Part shown: in pieces, positions 1 to 8,465 of the stretch
Numbering within the stretch: the first letter of the stretch is position 1
How the letters are laid out: each line of letters begins with the position of its first letter
DNA from: Chromatiales bacterium USCg_Taylor
GTDB taxonomy: Bacteria; Pseudomonadota; Gammaproteobacteria; JACCXJ01
Direction: 5' to 3'
Assembly: GCA_002007425.1 (NCBI GenBank)
Contig: MUGK01000020.1
Location: 1 to 34,173 of the forward strand
DNA: 34,173 nt
The notes under the pieces: model-generated
Database searches by the model: none
The model's input: only the letters and a program-made list of their open reading frames with translations
What the model was told of the DNA's origin: nothing
Program-made: the position numbers and the translations under genes

Positions 1-341
1 CACGGTGATATCCAGCGAAAAGCAAAAAACTCACTAAACCCTATGTCCGACGCCATTTCCCGCCGCTTACCCCCAGAATTTATGCAACTGGAAGGTTTAT
101 CATGCGCGTGTGCCTGGGCGGGCTCCTTGGGGTCATCGGCGGCATCATGTTATCTCTCGATGAGACGGAGCTCGAAACCTACAGTCTCTCGACCGTCGTC
201 GTCGCCTTTCTCATGGGGTATAGCGTGGAGTTCGCCTTCACGCTGTTCGACCGCTTGATCGAGCGGGGAAAATCCCTGTTCACGCCCGAGGTGCGCTCAT
301 CCGAGACGCCAAACGCGGAAACACCGGTAACCAAGCCCTAG
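1..341 (+). pseudogene. C-terminal fragment of a small inner-membrane protein, 5' cut by the window edge and probably frame-disrupted
   Basis: The last 79 residues (frame starting at 102) hold two hydrophobic segments: one around LGGLLGVIGGIML, and one containing AFLMGYSVEFAFTLFDRLIER. The second resembles the C-terminal membrane anchor of several uncharacterised bacterial membrane proteins. In that frame a TGA sits at 6-8 and no good start or RBS precedes 102. A neighbouring frame is open from base 1 and reads protein-like up to LPPEFMQLEG. It would join the second frame smoothly if one base were missing in the T-run near 95-100 (EG-F-IMRVCLGG). I infer a 5'-truncated gene with a possible 1-nt frameshift. 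The family and function are not recognised. It converges on the cfa-like gene with only 4 nt between stop codons. Confidence 0.45.
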
Positions 342-345
342 GCGC

Positions 346-1449
346 TTAGTCGCTTCTTTCGAGCCCGCCTTTCACTCCATACGGGGTCAGCAATATCTGC
401 CATAGTTGCGATGCCCTGAGGTCGAATATCACCTTAGAACCCACTAGATAGAACTCCCACATCCTCTGGAATCGGAGAGGATACCGGTCCGAACCCTGAA
501 GATATGCTTTCGAATGCCGGTTCCAAGCATCCAGCGTCTTGGCGTAACCGGGGCCGAAGTTATGCCAATCCTCCATCACCCACAGGCCCTCCATCGCCTT
601 CCCCAACTGGGCAACCGAGGGCGTCATACCGTTTGTAAATATGTACTTGTCCACCCAGTCGTCAGGGCGTCTAACCGATACATTACCTCCTATGGTATGC
701 AGGAGAAAGATGCCATCGTCCTTGGTAACATGCCGGACAGACTCGAAAAAGTCCGCATAGTTCTTGAATCCGACGTGCTCGAGCATGCCAACGGAGACCA
801 CGCGGTCATACGATCTCCGATGATACTTTCGAAGCTCACGGTAATCGTGCAGAAAAATGGAGTTGAGACCAAACTTCTCCTGCCCGAACCTTTGCTGCTC
901 TCGCGATAACGTTACCCCGGTGACGTCAACGCTATAGCGATCGCTCATGTACTTCATCAATCCGCCGAATCCACAACCGACGTCCAAGACCTTTGCTCCC
1001 CTCTGCAAACGGAGCTTCCTGCAAATCAGGTCCATCTTGGCGAGTTGTGCGTCTTCCAAGGTCGTGGCATCCTTCCAGTAACCGCAGCTGTATTGCATGT
1101 GGGGATCCAGCATTGCTTCGTACAGATCATTACCGATATCGTAGTGCCTCTCGGCGGAGCGTCTGCTTTTCAGGATCGTCTGCATGTTGAGCAAGGTATG
1201 TTGTAGGCCCGACACGATGCTGACGTTCTGTGAGGTCGTAACCATCCGCAAACACCTTGTCAACATGCCTTCCAGGTCCTCGCAGCTCCAATCACCATCC
1301 ATGTAACCTTCGCCGATCCCGAGGCTATAGTTCCATAAAACGCGCCGGTAGAACCTCCGATGATGCACGTGGATATCATAGGGCCTGTCCCCATTGATGC
1401 GCACATCAATGCCCTTCTTACCGCCGATATACTCAAGTATTCTTTTCAC
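346..1449 (-). CDS. cfa: Cyclopropane-fatty-acyl-phospholipid synthase family SAM methyltransferase
   Basis: The 367 residues are close to the length of E. coli Cfa (382). The N-terminal lipid-binding part is followed by the family signature ERHYDIGNDLYEAMLD (about 100-115), then SCGYW, then SAM-binding motif I VLDVGCGFGGL (about 154-164), and later EHVGFKNYADFF and LLHTIGG, which carry the conserved Glu and His of the bicarbonate/active-site region. Known family members transfer the SAM methylene to the double bond of phospholipid acyl chains at the inner face of the membrane; some relatives use other lipid or non-lipid acceptors. The start is GTG (CAC at 1447-1449). The gene is divergent from a fatty acid desaturase, which supports a role in remodelling unsaturated acyl chains. 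I am confident of the family and less so of the exact substrate. Confidence 0.85.
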   Translation of the reverse strand: MKRILEYIGGKKGIDVRINGDRPYDIHVHHRRFYRRVLWNYSLGIGEGYMDGDWSCEDLEGMLTRCLRMVTTSQNVSIVSGLQHTLLNMQTILKSRRSAERHYDIGNDLYEAMLDPHMQYSCGYWKDATTLEDAQLAKMDLICRKLRLQRGAKVLDVGCGFGGLMKYMSDRYSVDVTGVTLSREQQRFGQEKFGLNSIFLHDYRELRKYHRRSYDRVVSVGMLEHVGFKNYADFFESVRHVTKDDGIFLLHTIGGNVSVRRPDDWVDKYIFTNGMTPSVAQLGKAMEGLWVMEDWHNFGPGYAKTLDAWNRHSKAYLQGSDRYPLRFQRMWEFYLVGSKVIFDLRASQLWQILLTPYGVKGGLERSD

Positions 1450-1615
1450 GGACGTTGGTACTAATAACTACGGTATACTGCGCGCGGGCATTAGGTACGT
1501 TTCTCTTATTGCCACCTTTCAAAAAAAAAAGCGAGGCCTCAAGCTACGGATTTCACCCAACAAACTCGCGCACGGGAGATCCTCGCTATGAAGCAGCGTA
1601 ACTATCGTTCACACG
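1450..1615. promoter_or_regulatory. Divergent intergenic region between cfa-like and desaturase genes
   Basis: These 166 bp must carry the promoters for two divergent lipid-modifying genes. Visible elements are an AT-rich TATACT-type box near 1474-1479, an A10 tract near 1521-1530, and a widely spaced 7-bp inverted repeat AGCGAGG/CCTCGCT (about 1530-1586). No -35/-10 pair with good spacing stands out on either strand, so no exact promoter is assigned. The inverted repeat could be an operator, but that is speculation. Confidence 0.3.
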
Positions 1616-2674
1616 ATGTCAAGCAAGTGGAGTGGGCTTGTGGAACCCAGGTTGACGGGACTTGAACAGTTTCATGCTCAAGAACGATGCGATCCCGCGT
1701 GTTGGTTCCTGCTCGCCATGATCATCTGGATCGCGGCGATGAGCGGCAGCATTGCAGTTGACAGCGTTCTTACCGCACTCGCTCTTTCGATCGTTGGTGG
1801 CGTGGCGGGATCGCAATTGTTTGTCACCGCCCATGACGCTTGCCACGGAAGCTTCACATCAAGTCGCACGCTCAATGCGGTCATCGGCCGGTTGGCATTC
1901 GTACCCAGCGTTCACAGTTATTCGTTGTGGGCGTATTTCCACAACGGTCTGCACCACAACTTCACAAACCTCAGGGGGCTTGATTTTGTCTGGACGCCGC
2001 TCTCGCCCGATGAGTTCAGCCGGCTTTCGCTGCCGAGGCGATTGATGGAGTTCATATACCGGCACCCGACGGGCGGCGGATTCGGACTCTACTATGCGCT
2101 GGAGCTATGGCGTCGAAAGTTTGTGTGGCCCCCGAGTGGTGTGCCGAAGCGCGTCGTGCGTTCGGCCTATGCGGACGTAGCAACCGTGGTTATGACGTGG
2201 TTAGTTGTAGGGGGAACGACGGCATTTCTATGCGATGCGGGTGCTTGGAGCTTGCTGTCCAGGATGGCGCTCTTTGCCGCCGCCTCGCTCATGATCACGA
2301 GTTGGGCGATTGGTTTCGTGGTGTTCTTCAATCACACTCACCCGCGGGTTAAATGGTTTGAATCGGCGGAAGAATGGCGAACGGAGTTCTCGCAGGCGAC
2401 CGGGGCCTGCCACGTCAGGTTTAGCGGGATCTGGTGGTACCTGTTGCCCAATGTCGTGATGAACCATACGCTCCACCACTTGGACACCCGCATCCCGGTG
2501 CGAAGCCTAGCGGCCGCCGAGAGGTATTTGGCATCCCGCACCGGCGTTCGACTGATATCTTGGCGGTGGACCCCGCTGCGCCATTACGCGATTGTGAAAC
2601 AATGTGGCCTGTTTGATTATGCCCAAGGACGGTGGATCAGCCTCGATTGGGGCCGGGTGCTCCACAATCGCTAA
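1616..2674 (+). CDS. Membrane fatty acid desaturase family protein
   Basis: This 352-residue integral membrane di-iron enzyme has the histidine boxes of the membrane desaturase/hydroxylase superfamily: HDACH (73-77), HNGLHH (109-114), HTH around 240, and a final NHTLHH in the C-terminal third. Hydrophobic segments lie near 30-70 and 185-245. Known enzymes of this kind use O2 and an electron donor to desaturate or hydroxylate acyl chains or related lipids. The ATG at 1616 lacks a clear Shine-Dalgarno, but an in-frame stop at 1589-1591 prevents any longer ATG-initiated form. The divergent Cfa-type gene could act on the product of this enzyme (inference). Regiospecificity and substrate (acyl-lipid, sphingolipid-like, carotenoid) cannot be read from the sequence. 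Confidence 0.85.
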   Translation: MSSKWSGLVEPRLTGLEQFHAQERCDPACWFLLAMIIWIAAMSGSIAVDSVLTALALSIVGGVAGSQLFVTAHDACHGSFTSSRTLNAVIGRLAFVPSVHSYSLWAYFHNGLHHNFTNLRGLDFVWTPLSPDEFSRLSLPRRLMEFIYRHPTGGGFGLYYALELWRRKFVWPPSGVPKRVVRSAYADVATVVMTWLVVGGTTAFLCDAGAWSLLSRMALFAAASLMITSWAIGFVVFFNHTHPRVKWFESAEEWRTEFSQATGACHVRFSGIWWYLLPNVVMNHTLHHLDTRIPVRSLAAAERYLASRTGVRLISWRWTPLRHYAIVKQCGLFDYAQGRWISLDWGRVLHNR

Positions 2675-2798
2675 GGCCACGCGACCGTGCCGCAGGTGAG
2701 CACCCTTTCGGAGCCGGTCCGTCATGCACGCTACGCTTAGAGGCTCTAACCCCGTAGTCGCCTCGTCGAATGCTCACGCCGCGGACGGCTTTTGATCC

Positions 2799-4102
2799 AT
2801 GTGTGTAAATCAGAAAACCTCCCGAGGTACAGAGAGTGCGGACTCCGGGGCGGCCCGCAAGCCGCAAGTCGTGATCGTCGGAGCCGGATTCGGCGGACTG
2901 GCTGCGGCAAAGGCTCTAGCGGACGCTCCGGTCGCCGTCACAGTCGTGGACCGTCAGAACTACCATTTGTTTCAACCGCTGCTCTATCAGGTCGCCACCG
3001 CCGCCCTCTCTCCGGGCGATATCGCTTGGCCCATCCGCCGCCTGCTGCGACGTCAGCCGAACGCGCGGGTCTTGCTGGGCGAAGTGACCGTGGTCGATAC
3101 GGCGCGGAAGGTGTTGCACATGGGCAAGCGATCGCTCCCCTATGATTATCTAGTGTTATCTACAGGAGTCCGGCACGACTACTTTGGCCGCGGAGACTGG
3201 GAGCGGTTTGCCCCCGGGCTCAAGCACCTCGACGATGCCACGGCGATCAGGCGGCGCATCCTTTCCGCTTTCGAACAGGCCGAGATGGAAACCGATGAGC
3301 GCGAGCGGAAACGCCTCCTGACCTTCGTTATCGTCGGCGCGGGACCGACGGGGGTGGAGCTGGCCGGGGCTATCGCGGAGCTGGCGCGCAAGGCGCTCTC
3401 GGCTGACTTCCGCCTTATCGATCCGCGCACAGCGCCCGCATCCTGCTCGTCGAGGCCGGCCCGCGCGTCCTGCCGGCCTTCCCCAAGGCCCTCTCGCAGT
3501 TCGCCCTGGCCTCGCTCGGGCGGCTCGGGGTGGAGGTACGCTTGAGCCAGCCGGTGACGGCTTGCGACGCGGGCGGCGTGTCGCTCGGCGATAGCCCGAT
3601 CCCCGCGGCCACCATCCTGTGGGCGGCGGGAGTCGCAGCCGCACCGGCGGCGCACTGGCTGGGCGCCGAGCAGGATCGGGCCGGCCGCGTTATCGTGAAG
3701 CCCGACCTCTCCGTACCGGGCTTACCCAACGTATTTGTGATCGGCGACGCAGCCCTCGTGCTGGACCCCCATGGTAGGCCGGTACCCGGAATTGCTCCGG
3801 CCGCCAAGCAAGCGGGTGTCTATGTCGCGCGGCTGATCCAGGCGCGGATCGCGGGGCAGACCGCGCCTCCGGCGTTTCGCTATCGTAACCGGGGGAACCT
3901 CGCCACCGTCGGGCGCAAATCAGCGGTCATTGACTTCGGCTGGCTGCGCCTTAAAGGGAACCTTGCCTGGTGGATCTGGGGTCTCGCGCACATTTATTTT
4001 CTCATCAGCCTGCGCAACCGTCTGCTCGTCGCCCTGCAGTGGCTCTGGTCGTACCTGACCTTCGAACGCGGCACGCGCCTTATCACCGGATCCGATCGAT
4101 GA
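2799..4102 (+). pseudogene. ndh: Type II NADH dehydrogenase (NDH-2), one frameshift
   Basis: Two overlapping ORFs (2799-3545 and 3530-4102) together rebuild a normal NDH-2 of about 434 residues. The first carries the FAD dinucleotide motif VVIVGAGFGGLAAAKAL and the second Rossmann motif FVIVGAGPTGVELAG. Reading must pass to the +2 frame at about 3423-3433, where DPR is followed by SARILLVEAGPRVL in the new frame. The second ORF holds the FAD-contacting VFVIGDAA and the C-terminal membrane-binding WIWGLAHIYFLI...RNRLLVALQW typical of the family. The enzyme oxidises NADH and reduces quinone without pumping protons, on the inner face of the cytoplasmic membrane. The frame break is one missing or two extra bases in a GC-rich stretch. 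It may be a sequencing error, because both halves keep strong conservation. Confidence 0.85.
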
Positions 4103-4129
4103 CACCAGGCCAGGGTTTATCACAACCTC

Positions 4130-4492
4130 TCATCCCTCCTCGCCCCGGTAAACACAACCGGCCGTGCAGGTCTCGCGGACCACGACTTTTGTAAGCTGCG
4201 AAAGGACGGGTTTCAGCCGTTGCCAGATCCAACGGGCTAGGTTCTCACTGGTCGGATTCTCCAGGCCTTCGATTTCGTTAAGACAGTGATGATCCAGCGT
4301 CTCGAAGAGCGGCTGGAATTTCTCTCCGACATCGGCGAAATCCATGACCCAACCGCTTTTCGGTTCCAGCGCGCCACGGACATGGATTGCGATTTGGAAC
4401 GAGTGGCCATGTAGGCGGCGGCACTTGTGGCCTTCGGGGACGTTAGGAAGGCGGTGCGCGGCCTCGATCGAGAATTCCTTGAAGATCTCCAT
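4130..4492 (-). CDS. queD: 6-carboxy-5,6,7,8-tetrahydropterin synthase / 6-pyruvoyl-tetrahydropterin synthase homologue
   Basis: The 120 residues match the QueD length. Zinc ligands are visible as H13 (EAAHRL) and H28/H30 (LHGH), the catalytic Cys as C24 (GHKCRR), and further family motifs as [18 protein letters not shown] and the C-terminal VRET. Known QueD converts 7,8-dihydroneopterin triphosphate to 6-carboxytetrahydropterin, the second step of queuosine and 7-deazaguanine synthesis; close homologues act in other pterin routes. It lies 86 nt downstream of dat at the end of the elongasome cluster and converges on ndh. No other queuosine gene is in the window, so assignment to queuosine rests on homology alone. 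Confidence 0.88.
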   Translation of the reverse strand: MEIFKEFSIEAAHRLPNVPEGHKCRRLHGHSFQIAIHVRGALEPKSGWVMDFADVGEKFQPLFETLDHHCLNEIEGLENPTSENLARWIWQRLKPVLSQLTKVVVRETCTAGCVYRGEEG

Positions 4493-4578
4493 GATAGGTC
4501 ATCCTACCGCTTTTTCGGTTGTCGTTGGAGGACGCCCTCGCATCGCTAGAGACTATCGGCGCCCATGTGTACATCCGC

Positions 4579-5433
4579 TTAAGGTGGTGCGTCTCTTAAC
4601 GCCTGGCCCGCCTTAAACCGTTCGTACAGTTCAAACACCCGCGTCCACAGCGGTCCCGGTTCACCGCTGCCCACGGGATGCCCGTCCAAGACGGTCACCG
4701 GCAGGATCTCGCGGACCGAGCTCGTCAGCCAAATTTCCTCCGCACCCATCAGCTCGGCGCGCGGAACCTCGGTTTCCACGCAGGGGATCCCTGCCGCGGG
4801 CAATAGTTCCACCAGCACGTCGCGGGTGATCCCCGGCAGGAGCGCATGGCTTTTGGGCGGTGTTTTGACAATACCGCCCGCGGCGATGAACACGTTGCTG
4901 GCCGCTCCCTCGGTCAGCCGGCCGTCCCGCAGCAAGATGGCTTCATAGGCCCCGCCATCGGCGGCGCGCTGCCGCAGCATCACGTTCGCCAGCAGATCGA
5001 TAGCCTTGATGTGGCAGTAGTGCCAGCGGATATCATCGCAGGTGATCGCGCTGACGGGCGCATGGCCGCGCTTGGGGTCGAGGCAGGTGCTCATCGCAAA
5101 CACGGTCGGCGTGATGGGCTCGGGCAATACATGGTCGCGCTTGGCAGCCCCGCGGGTCACCTGAACATACAGGGATTGGTCGCCCCCCCCATTACGCTCG
5201 ACGAGCGTATTCAATAGGCCCGCCCAATCGCACTCGCAGAGAGGCTGCGGGATGCGAATCGCCTCTAGGCTCTGCCGCAGCCGCGCGAGGTGCTGGTCCA
5301 AGCGAAATGTGCGTCCGTTGAATACCGGGATCACCTCATAGACGCCGTCACCGAAGATGAAGCCCCGGTCCAACACGGACACGCGCGCGCATTCGAGGGC
5401 GATGAATTCGCCGTTAAGATAGCAATCCGGCAT
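4579..5433 (-). CDS. dat: D-amino acid (D-alanine) aminotransferase, PLP fold-type IV
   Basis: The 284-residue length is typical. The N-terminus has YLNGEF...VSVLDRGFIFGDGVYEVIPV, the catalytic PLP lysine is K143 in HIKAIDLLANVML, and further signatures are GRLTEGAASNVF and LLPGITRDVLVELL. Known Dat interconverts D-alanine plus 2-oxoglutarate with pyruvate plus D-glutamate, linking the D-Ala and D-Glu pools for peptidoglycan. It starts 12 nt after the dacC stop, so it is probably cotranscribed with the cell-wall genes. Branched-chain aminotransferase (IlvE) and aminodeoxychorismate lyase (PabC) share the fold, but the N-terminal signature and the neighbours favour Dat. Confidence 0.85.
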   Translation of the reverse strand: MPDCYLNGEFIALECARVSVLDRGFIFGDGVYEVIPVFNGRTFRLDQHLARLRQSLEAIRIPQPLCECDWAGLLNTLVERNGGGDQSLYVQVTRGAAKRDHVLPEPITPTVFAMSTCLDPKRGHAPVSAITCDDIRWHYCHIKAIDLLANVMLRQRAADGGAYEAILLRDGRLTEGAASNVFIAAGGIVKTPPKSHALLPGITRDVLVELLPAAGIPCVETEVPRAELMGAEEIWLTSSVREILPVTVLDGHPVGSGEPGPLWTRVFELYERFKAGQALRDAPP

Positions 5434-5445
5434 CGCGGGAAACGA

Positions 5446-6591
5446 CTACTGTATAAGCATCCAAACTTCGTCGACGAGGCGGTTATAGAGCGGCCCCTCG
5501 GGGACGGATCTCAGCAAAACCAGCGGTCTTTGCATAAGCTCCTTGCCGCCAAGATTGATCTTCAAGGTCCCGCCTCGTTGCCCTTTCGCCACCGGAGCAA
5601 CGATACGCGGTTCGATATGTATCGCCGCCTTCAATTCCTTATGCCGCCGCCGCGGCAAGGTGATAAAAAGGTCTTCCACCAGGCCCACGTCGGCGGCTTG
5701 CGGTTCACCCTTCCACACGCGCACCTGGGCGAGCGCTTGATGGGCGGCGTACAGGCGATGGGTTTCGTAAAACCGGAATCCATAATTGAGTAATCCTTGG
5801 GTTGCGGCGCCGCGATTCTTTTCCGTTTTCGACCCCAGCACCACCGAAATTAGACGCATGCCGTCGCGCAGCGCGGAGGCCACCAAACAATACCCGGCGC
5901 CCTGCGTGTGCCCGGTCTTGAGGCCGTCCACGGACGCATCGCGCCACAGTAGTTTATTGCGGTTAGGTTGTTTAATGCCGTTAAAAGTGAATTCCTTGAT
6001 CTTGGAAAGCGCGTAGACATCCGGATAATCCCGGACGAGCGCCCTGGACATGAGGGCGAGATCGCGCGCCGTCGCGTAGTGGTTTGGATCGGGAAGCCCC
6101 GAGGTGTTGGTAAAGTGAGTGTTTTTAAGACCGATACGCCGCGCGTGCTGGTTCATGAGCTCCGCGAAGACCTCTTCGGAACCGGAAATATGCTCGGCGA
6201 GCGCAACGCTCGCGTCGTTGCCCGATTGGATGACCACGCCCATTAACAGGTCCTTGACGGAAACCTGTTTGCCGACCTCGATAAACATCTTCGACCCGCC
6301 CGTGCGCCACGCCTGCTCACTGATGGTTACCGGATCCTCCAAGGCGACATTCCCTTCCTTCAGCTCGTGAGCGAGCGCGTACATGGTCATGATCTTGGTC
6401 AGGCTCGCGGGTTCCCAGCGCTGGTCAGGGTTGCCCTCGGCGAGGAGATCGCCACTGTGATAATCCATCAAAACGTGTGCCGCGGCGTCGATCCGCGGCG
6501 GAGGCGCCACCGGCGTCTCAATGGCATACGCAGAATTCGATAACACCGACAGTAGGACCAAGAGTGAATAGGTTTTCATGGTGGTTTGCAA
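5446..6591 (-). CDS. dacC: D-alanyl-D-alanine carboxypeptidase (PBP5/6 family)
   Basis: The 381-residue exported serine peptidase has a signal peptide at 1-23 ending ...AYA. The S11 active-site motifs are in order: SLTK at 63-66, SGN at 123-125 and KTG at 225-227 (DGLKTGHT). A C-terminal beta domain of about 100 residues follows, ending in a short amphipathic segment (RLVDEVWMLIQ) that anchors such enzymes to the outer face of the inner membrane. Known function is removal of the terminal D-Ala from pentapeptide stems, which trims cross-linking and maintains shape. It lies 46 nt after rlpA and 12 nt before dat. M1 or M5 could be the start. DacA and DacC paralogues cannot be told apart here. 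Confidence 0.93.
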   Translation of the reverse strand: MQTTMKTYSLLVLLSVLSNSAYAIETPVAPPPRIDAAAHVLMDYHSGDLLAEGNPDQRWEPASLTKIMTMYALAHELKEGNVALEDPVTISEQAWRTGGSKMFIEVGKQVSVKDLLMGVVIQSGNDASVALAEHISGSEEVFAELMNQHARRIGLKNTHFTNTSGLPDPNHYATARDLALMSRALVRDYPDVYALSKIKEFTFNGIKQPNRNKLLWRDASVDGLKTGHTQGAGYCLVASALRDGMRLISVVLGSKTEKNRGAATQGLLNYGFRFYETHRLYAAHQALAQVRVWKGEPQAADVGLVEDLFITLPRRRHKELKAAIHIEPRIVAPVAKGQRGGTLKINLGGKELMQRPLVLLRSVPEGPLYNRLVDEVWMLIQ

Positions 6592-6637
6592 TGCTCTGGG
6601 CGCATACCTGAAAAGGCTGCTACCCGGAAACAGGGGA

Positions 6638-7483
6638 TCAGTTGTCGATAAGGCGATGGTGCTGGACGCCGATTCGTGTAAGCCGTGCGGCGAGGCGGCT
6701 TGCGGCCGCCGTCGTTGCCAACGGACCGACGTGTACTAGGTAATAGGATTTGTCCTTGATGACGTCCGGCCGAATTTCAACGCTATTATCGAGCAGCGCT
6801 ACGATATGGTTGCGCAGGCGCTCCGCGTTGCTCATGTCGGAAAAGGCGCCCACCTGCAAATAATACCCGAAGCGCTTGGGTGATCGATGGAGCGGCGACG
6901 GCGTCGCGGCACGGACCGCCGGCCGGCGGCCAGGCGCGATGGTCCGCAGCTCGACACGCGCCGTACCGGGTCCATGAACACCGAGCTTGACGGCCGCCGC
7001 AAAGGAAAGATCGATGACACGATCATCCTTGAACGGTCCCCGATCGTTGACCCTTACGATGGCCCGGCGGCCGTTCTGCAGATTGGTGACCTCGACGTAG
7101 GTCGGCAACGGCAAGACCCGATGCGCCGCCGTCATCTTATACATATCGTAGGTCTCTCCGCTCGAGGTGCGGCGCAGGTGGAAGTCGCGGCCATACCAAG
7201 AGGCGATCCCGCGTTCCGCGAATCCCGCGGCATTTTTCAACGGGCGATAACGCCGGCCAAAGACCTCGTAGAATTCGGGGTTACCGTAACGACTCAAGGG
7301 TTCGTCACGAACCGTCGGGCCGGGATCGGGAATTTTTGCTGTCGGGGAAGCGGGTCCTTGCCGCAAGGGCGCCGTGCCGCACCCCGTGGCTAGCAGGCCT
7401 AGGCAGAGTAGAAAAGCGTACCCATAGGTTAGATTTCGGCCGGCTTCAGTGGCTGGCGATGGGATCACGCGGATTAGCTTCAC
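6638..7483 (-). CDS. rlpA: RlpA septal-ring lipoprotein, lytic transglycosylase with SPOR domain
   Basis: The 281-residue lipoprotein has a hydrophobic leader ending in lipobox LLATGC (C35). A double-psi beta-barrel domain at about 90-180 (GIASWYGRDFHLRRTSSGE ... VRVNDRGPF) contains the conserved Glu (E110) and Asp (D147) implicated in glycan cleavage. A C-terminal SPOR domain spans about 205-280 (YYLQVGAFSDMSNAERLR). Known RlpA cleaves denuded glycan strands, and SPOR recruits it to septal peptidoglycan. The chosen start overlaps the mltB 3' end by 38 nt. A GTG six codons in would shorten the leader without harming it. The gene is part of the elongasome operon. Confidence 0.93.
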   Translation of the reverse strand: MKLIRVIPSPATEAGRNLTYGYAFLLCLGLLATGCGTAPLRQGPASPTAKIPDPGPTVRDEPLSRYGNPEFYEVFGRRYRPLKNAAGFAERGIASWYGRDFHLRRTSSGETYDMYKMTAAHRVLPLPTYVEVTNLQNGRRAIVRVNDRGPFKDDRVIDLSFAAAVKLGVHGPGTARVELRTIAPGRRPAVRAATPSPLHRSPKRFGYYLQVGAFSDMSNAERLRNHIVALLDNSVEIRPDVIKDKSYYLVHVGPLATTAAASRLAARLTRIGVQHHRLIDN

Positions 7484-8456
7484 TGTTTTTATAGCCGTGC
7501 CTGACGGCCTCGGCTAGTTGAAATACGGCCATCGCGTATAAGGCGCTATGATTATAGCGCGTTATCACGAAGAAGTTTTTCAGCGCCCACCAAAATTCCC
7601 GGCCGGCGCCGGTGTCCAAGGCGACAAGAAATCCGAGAAGGTCATCGCCAATGAGTCTCTCCGGGACGATCCCCGCCTCCCGCATTGTTTTCAAGCTCGC
7701 ACTGGGCTCCCTGCCTTGATACAAGAATGTATCATACCGCCGGCCGGTGACGCGGGCGGGCACCGCGATCGGCTTTCCCGCTTCCCAACCGTGGGCTTTT
7801 AAATAGTTTCCCACGCTGGCAATCGCATCGGCCGGATTTCCCCAAATGTCCGCGCGGCCGTCGTGATCGAAATCCACCGCGAAGCGGCGATAGCTACTGG
7901 GAATAAATTGAGGGATCCCCATGGCGCCGGCATAGGAGCCCTTAATCGATAGCGCATCCATGCCATGATCGCGGGTGAACAGCAGGAAGTTCTCGAGCTC
8001 GCTACGAAAGAACGCGGCGCGTGGCGGAAAGTGAAACGCCAGGGTACTGAGCGCGTCCACGACCACATGCGTGCCGGTATTCTTTCCGTAGGAGGTCTCG
8101 ACCCCAATGATGCCGGCGATGATGTGAGGCGGTACCCCAAAAGCACGTTCCGCCCGTTCCAGGGCCGCGCAGTTACGGGCCCAGAAATCGACGCCTGCTT
8201 CGGTTCGCTCGGGCGTTACGAAGTTGGTGCGGTATTGATACCAAGGCTTGGACTCGGCGGGTTTCGCGATCGCGGCCAATACCACCGGCGCCAAGCGGAC
8301 TTCACGGAACAAAGCATCGAGATCGCCGCGCGAAAAAGCGTGGCGTCCCACCATCTCATCGATAAATACCTTGACTGCATTGCGATCGAGATCGCTCGAA
8401 AACGACGGTCCGATGCACAAAATTGCGAGGCACACGGCCCCAATCAACGCCTTCAA
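7446..8456 (-). CDS. mltB: Membrane-bound lytic murein transglycosylase B
   Basis: The 336-residue protein has an N-terminal signal sequence (residues 1-20) without an obvious lipobox, so it may be a soluble periplasmic form of the family. The catalytic Glu is E120 in GIIGVETSYGK. GSYAGAMGIPQFIPSSY and DFDHDGRADIWGNPADA are strong MltB/Slt3B signatures. The enzyme cleaves the MurNAc-GlcNAc bond with 1,6-anhydro product formation. It sits 9 nt after rodA and overlaps rlpA, which implies coupled translation and joint use in wall remodelling. Confidence 0.93.
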   Translation of the reverse strand: MKALIGAVCLAILCIGPSFSSDLDRNAVKVFIDEMVGRHAFSRGDLDALFREVRLAPVVLAAIAKPAESKPWYQYRTNFVTPERTEAGVDFWARNCAALERAERAFGVPPHIIAGIIGVETSYGKNTGTHVVVDALSTLAFHFPPRAAFFRSELENFLLFTRDHGMDALSIKGSYAGAMGIPQFIPSSYRRFAVDFDHDGRADIWGNPADAIASVGNYLKAHGWEAGKPIAVPARVTGRRYDTFLYQGREPSASLKTMREAGIVPERLIGDDLLGFLVALDTGAGREFWWALKNFFVITRYNHSALYAMAVFQLAEAVRHGYKNSEANPRDPIASH

Positions 8457-8465
8457 ACGTGCTCC

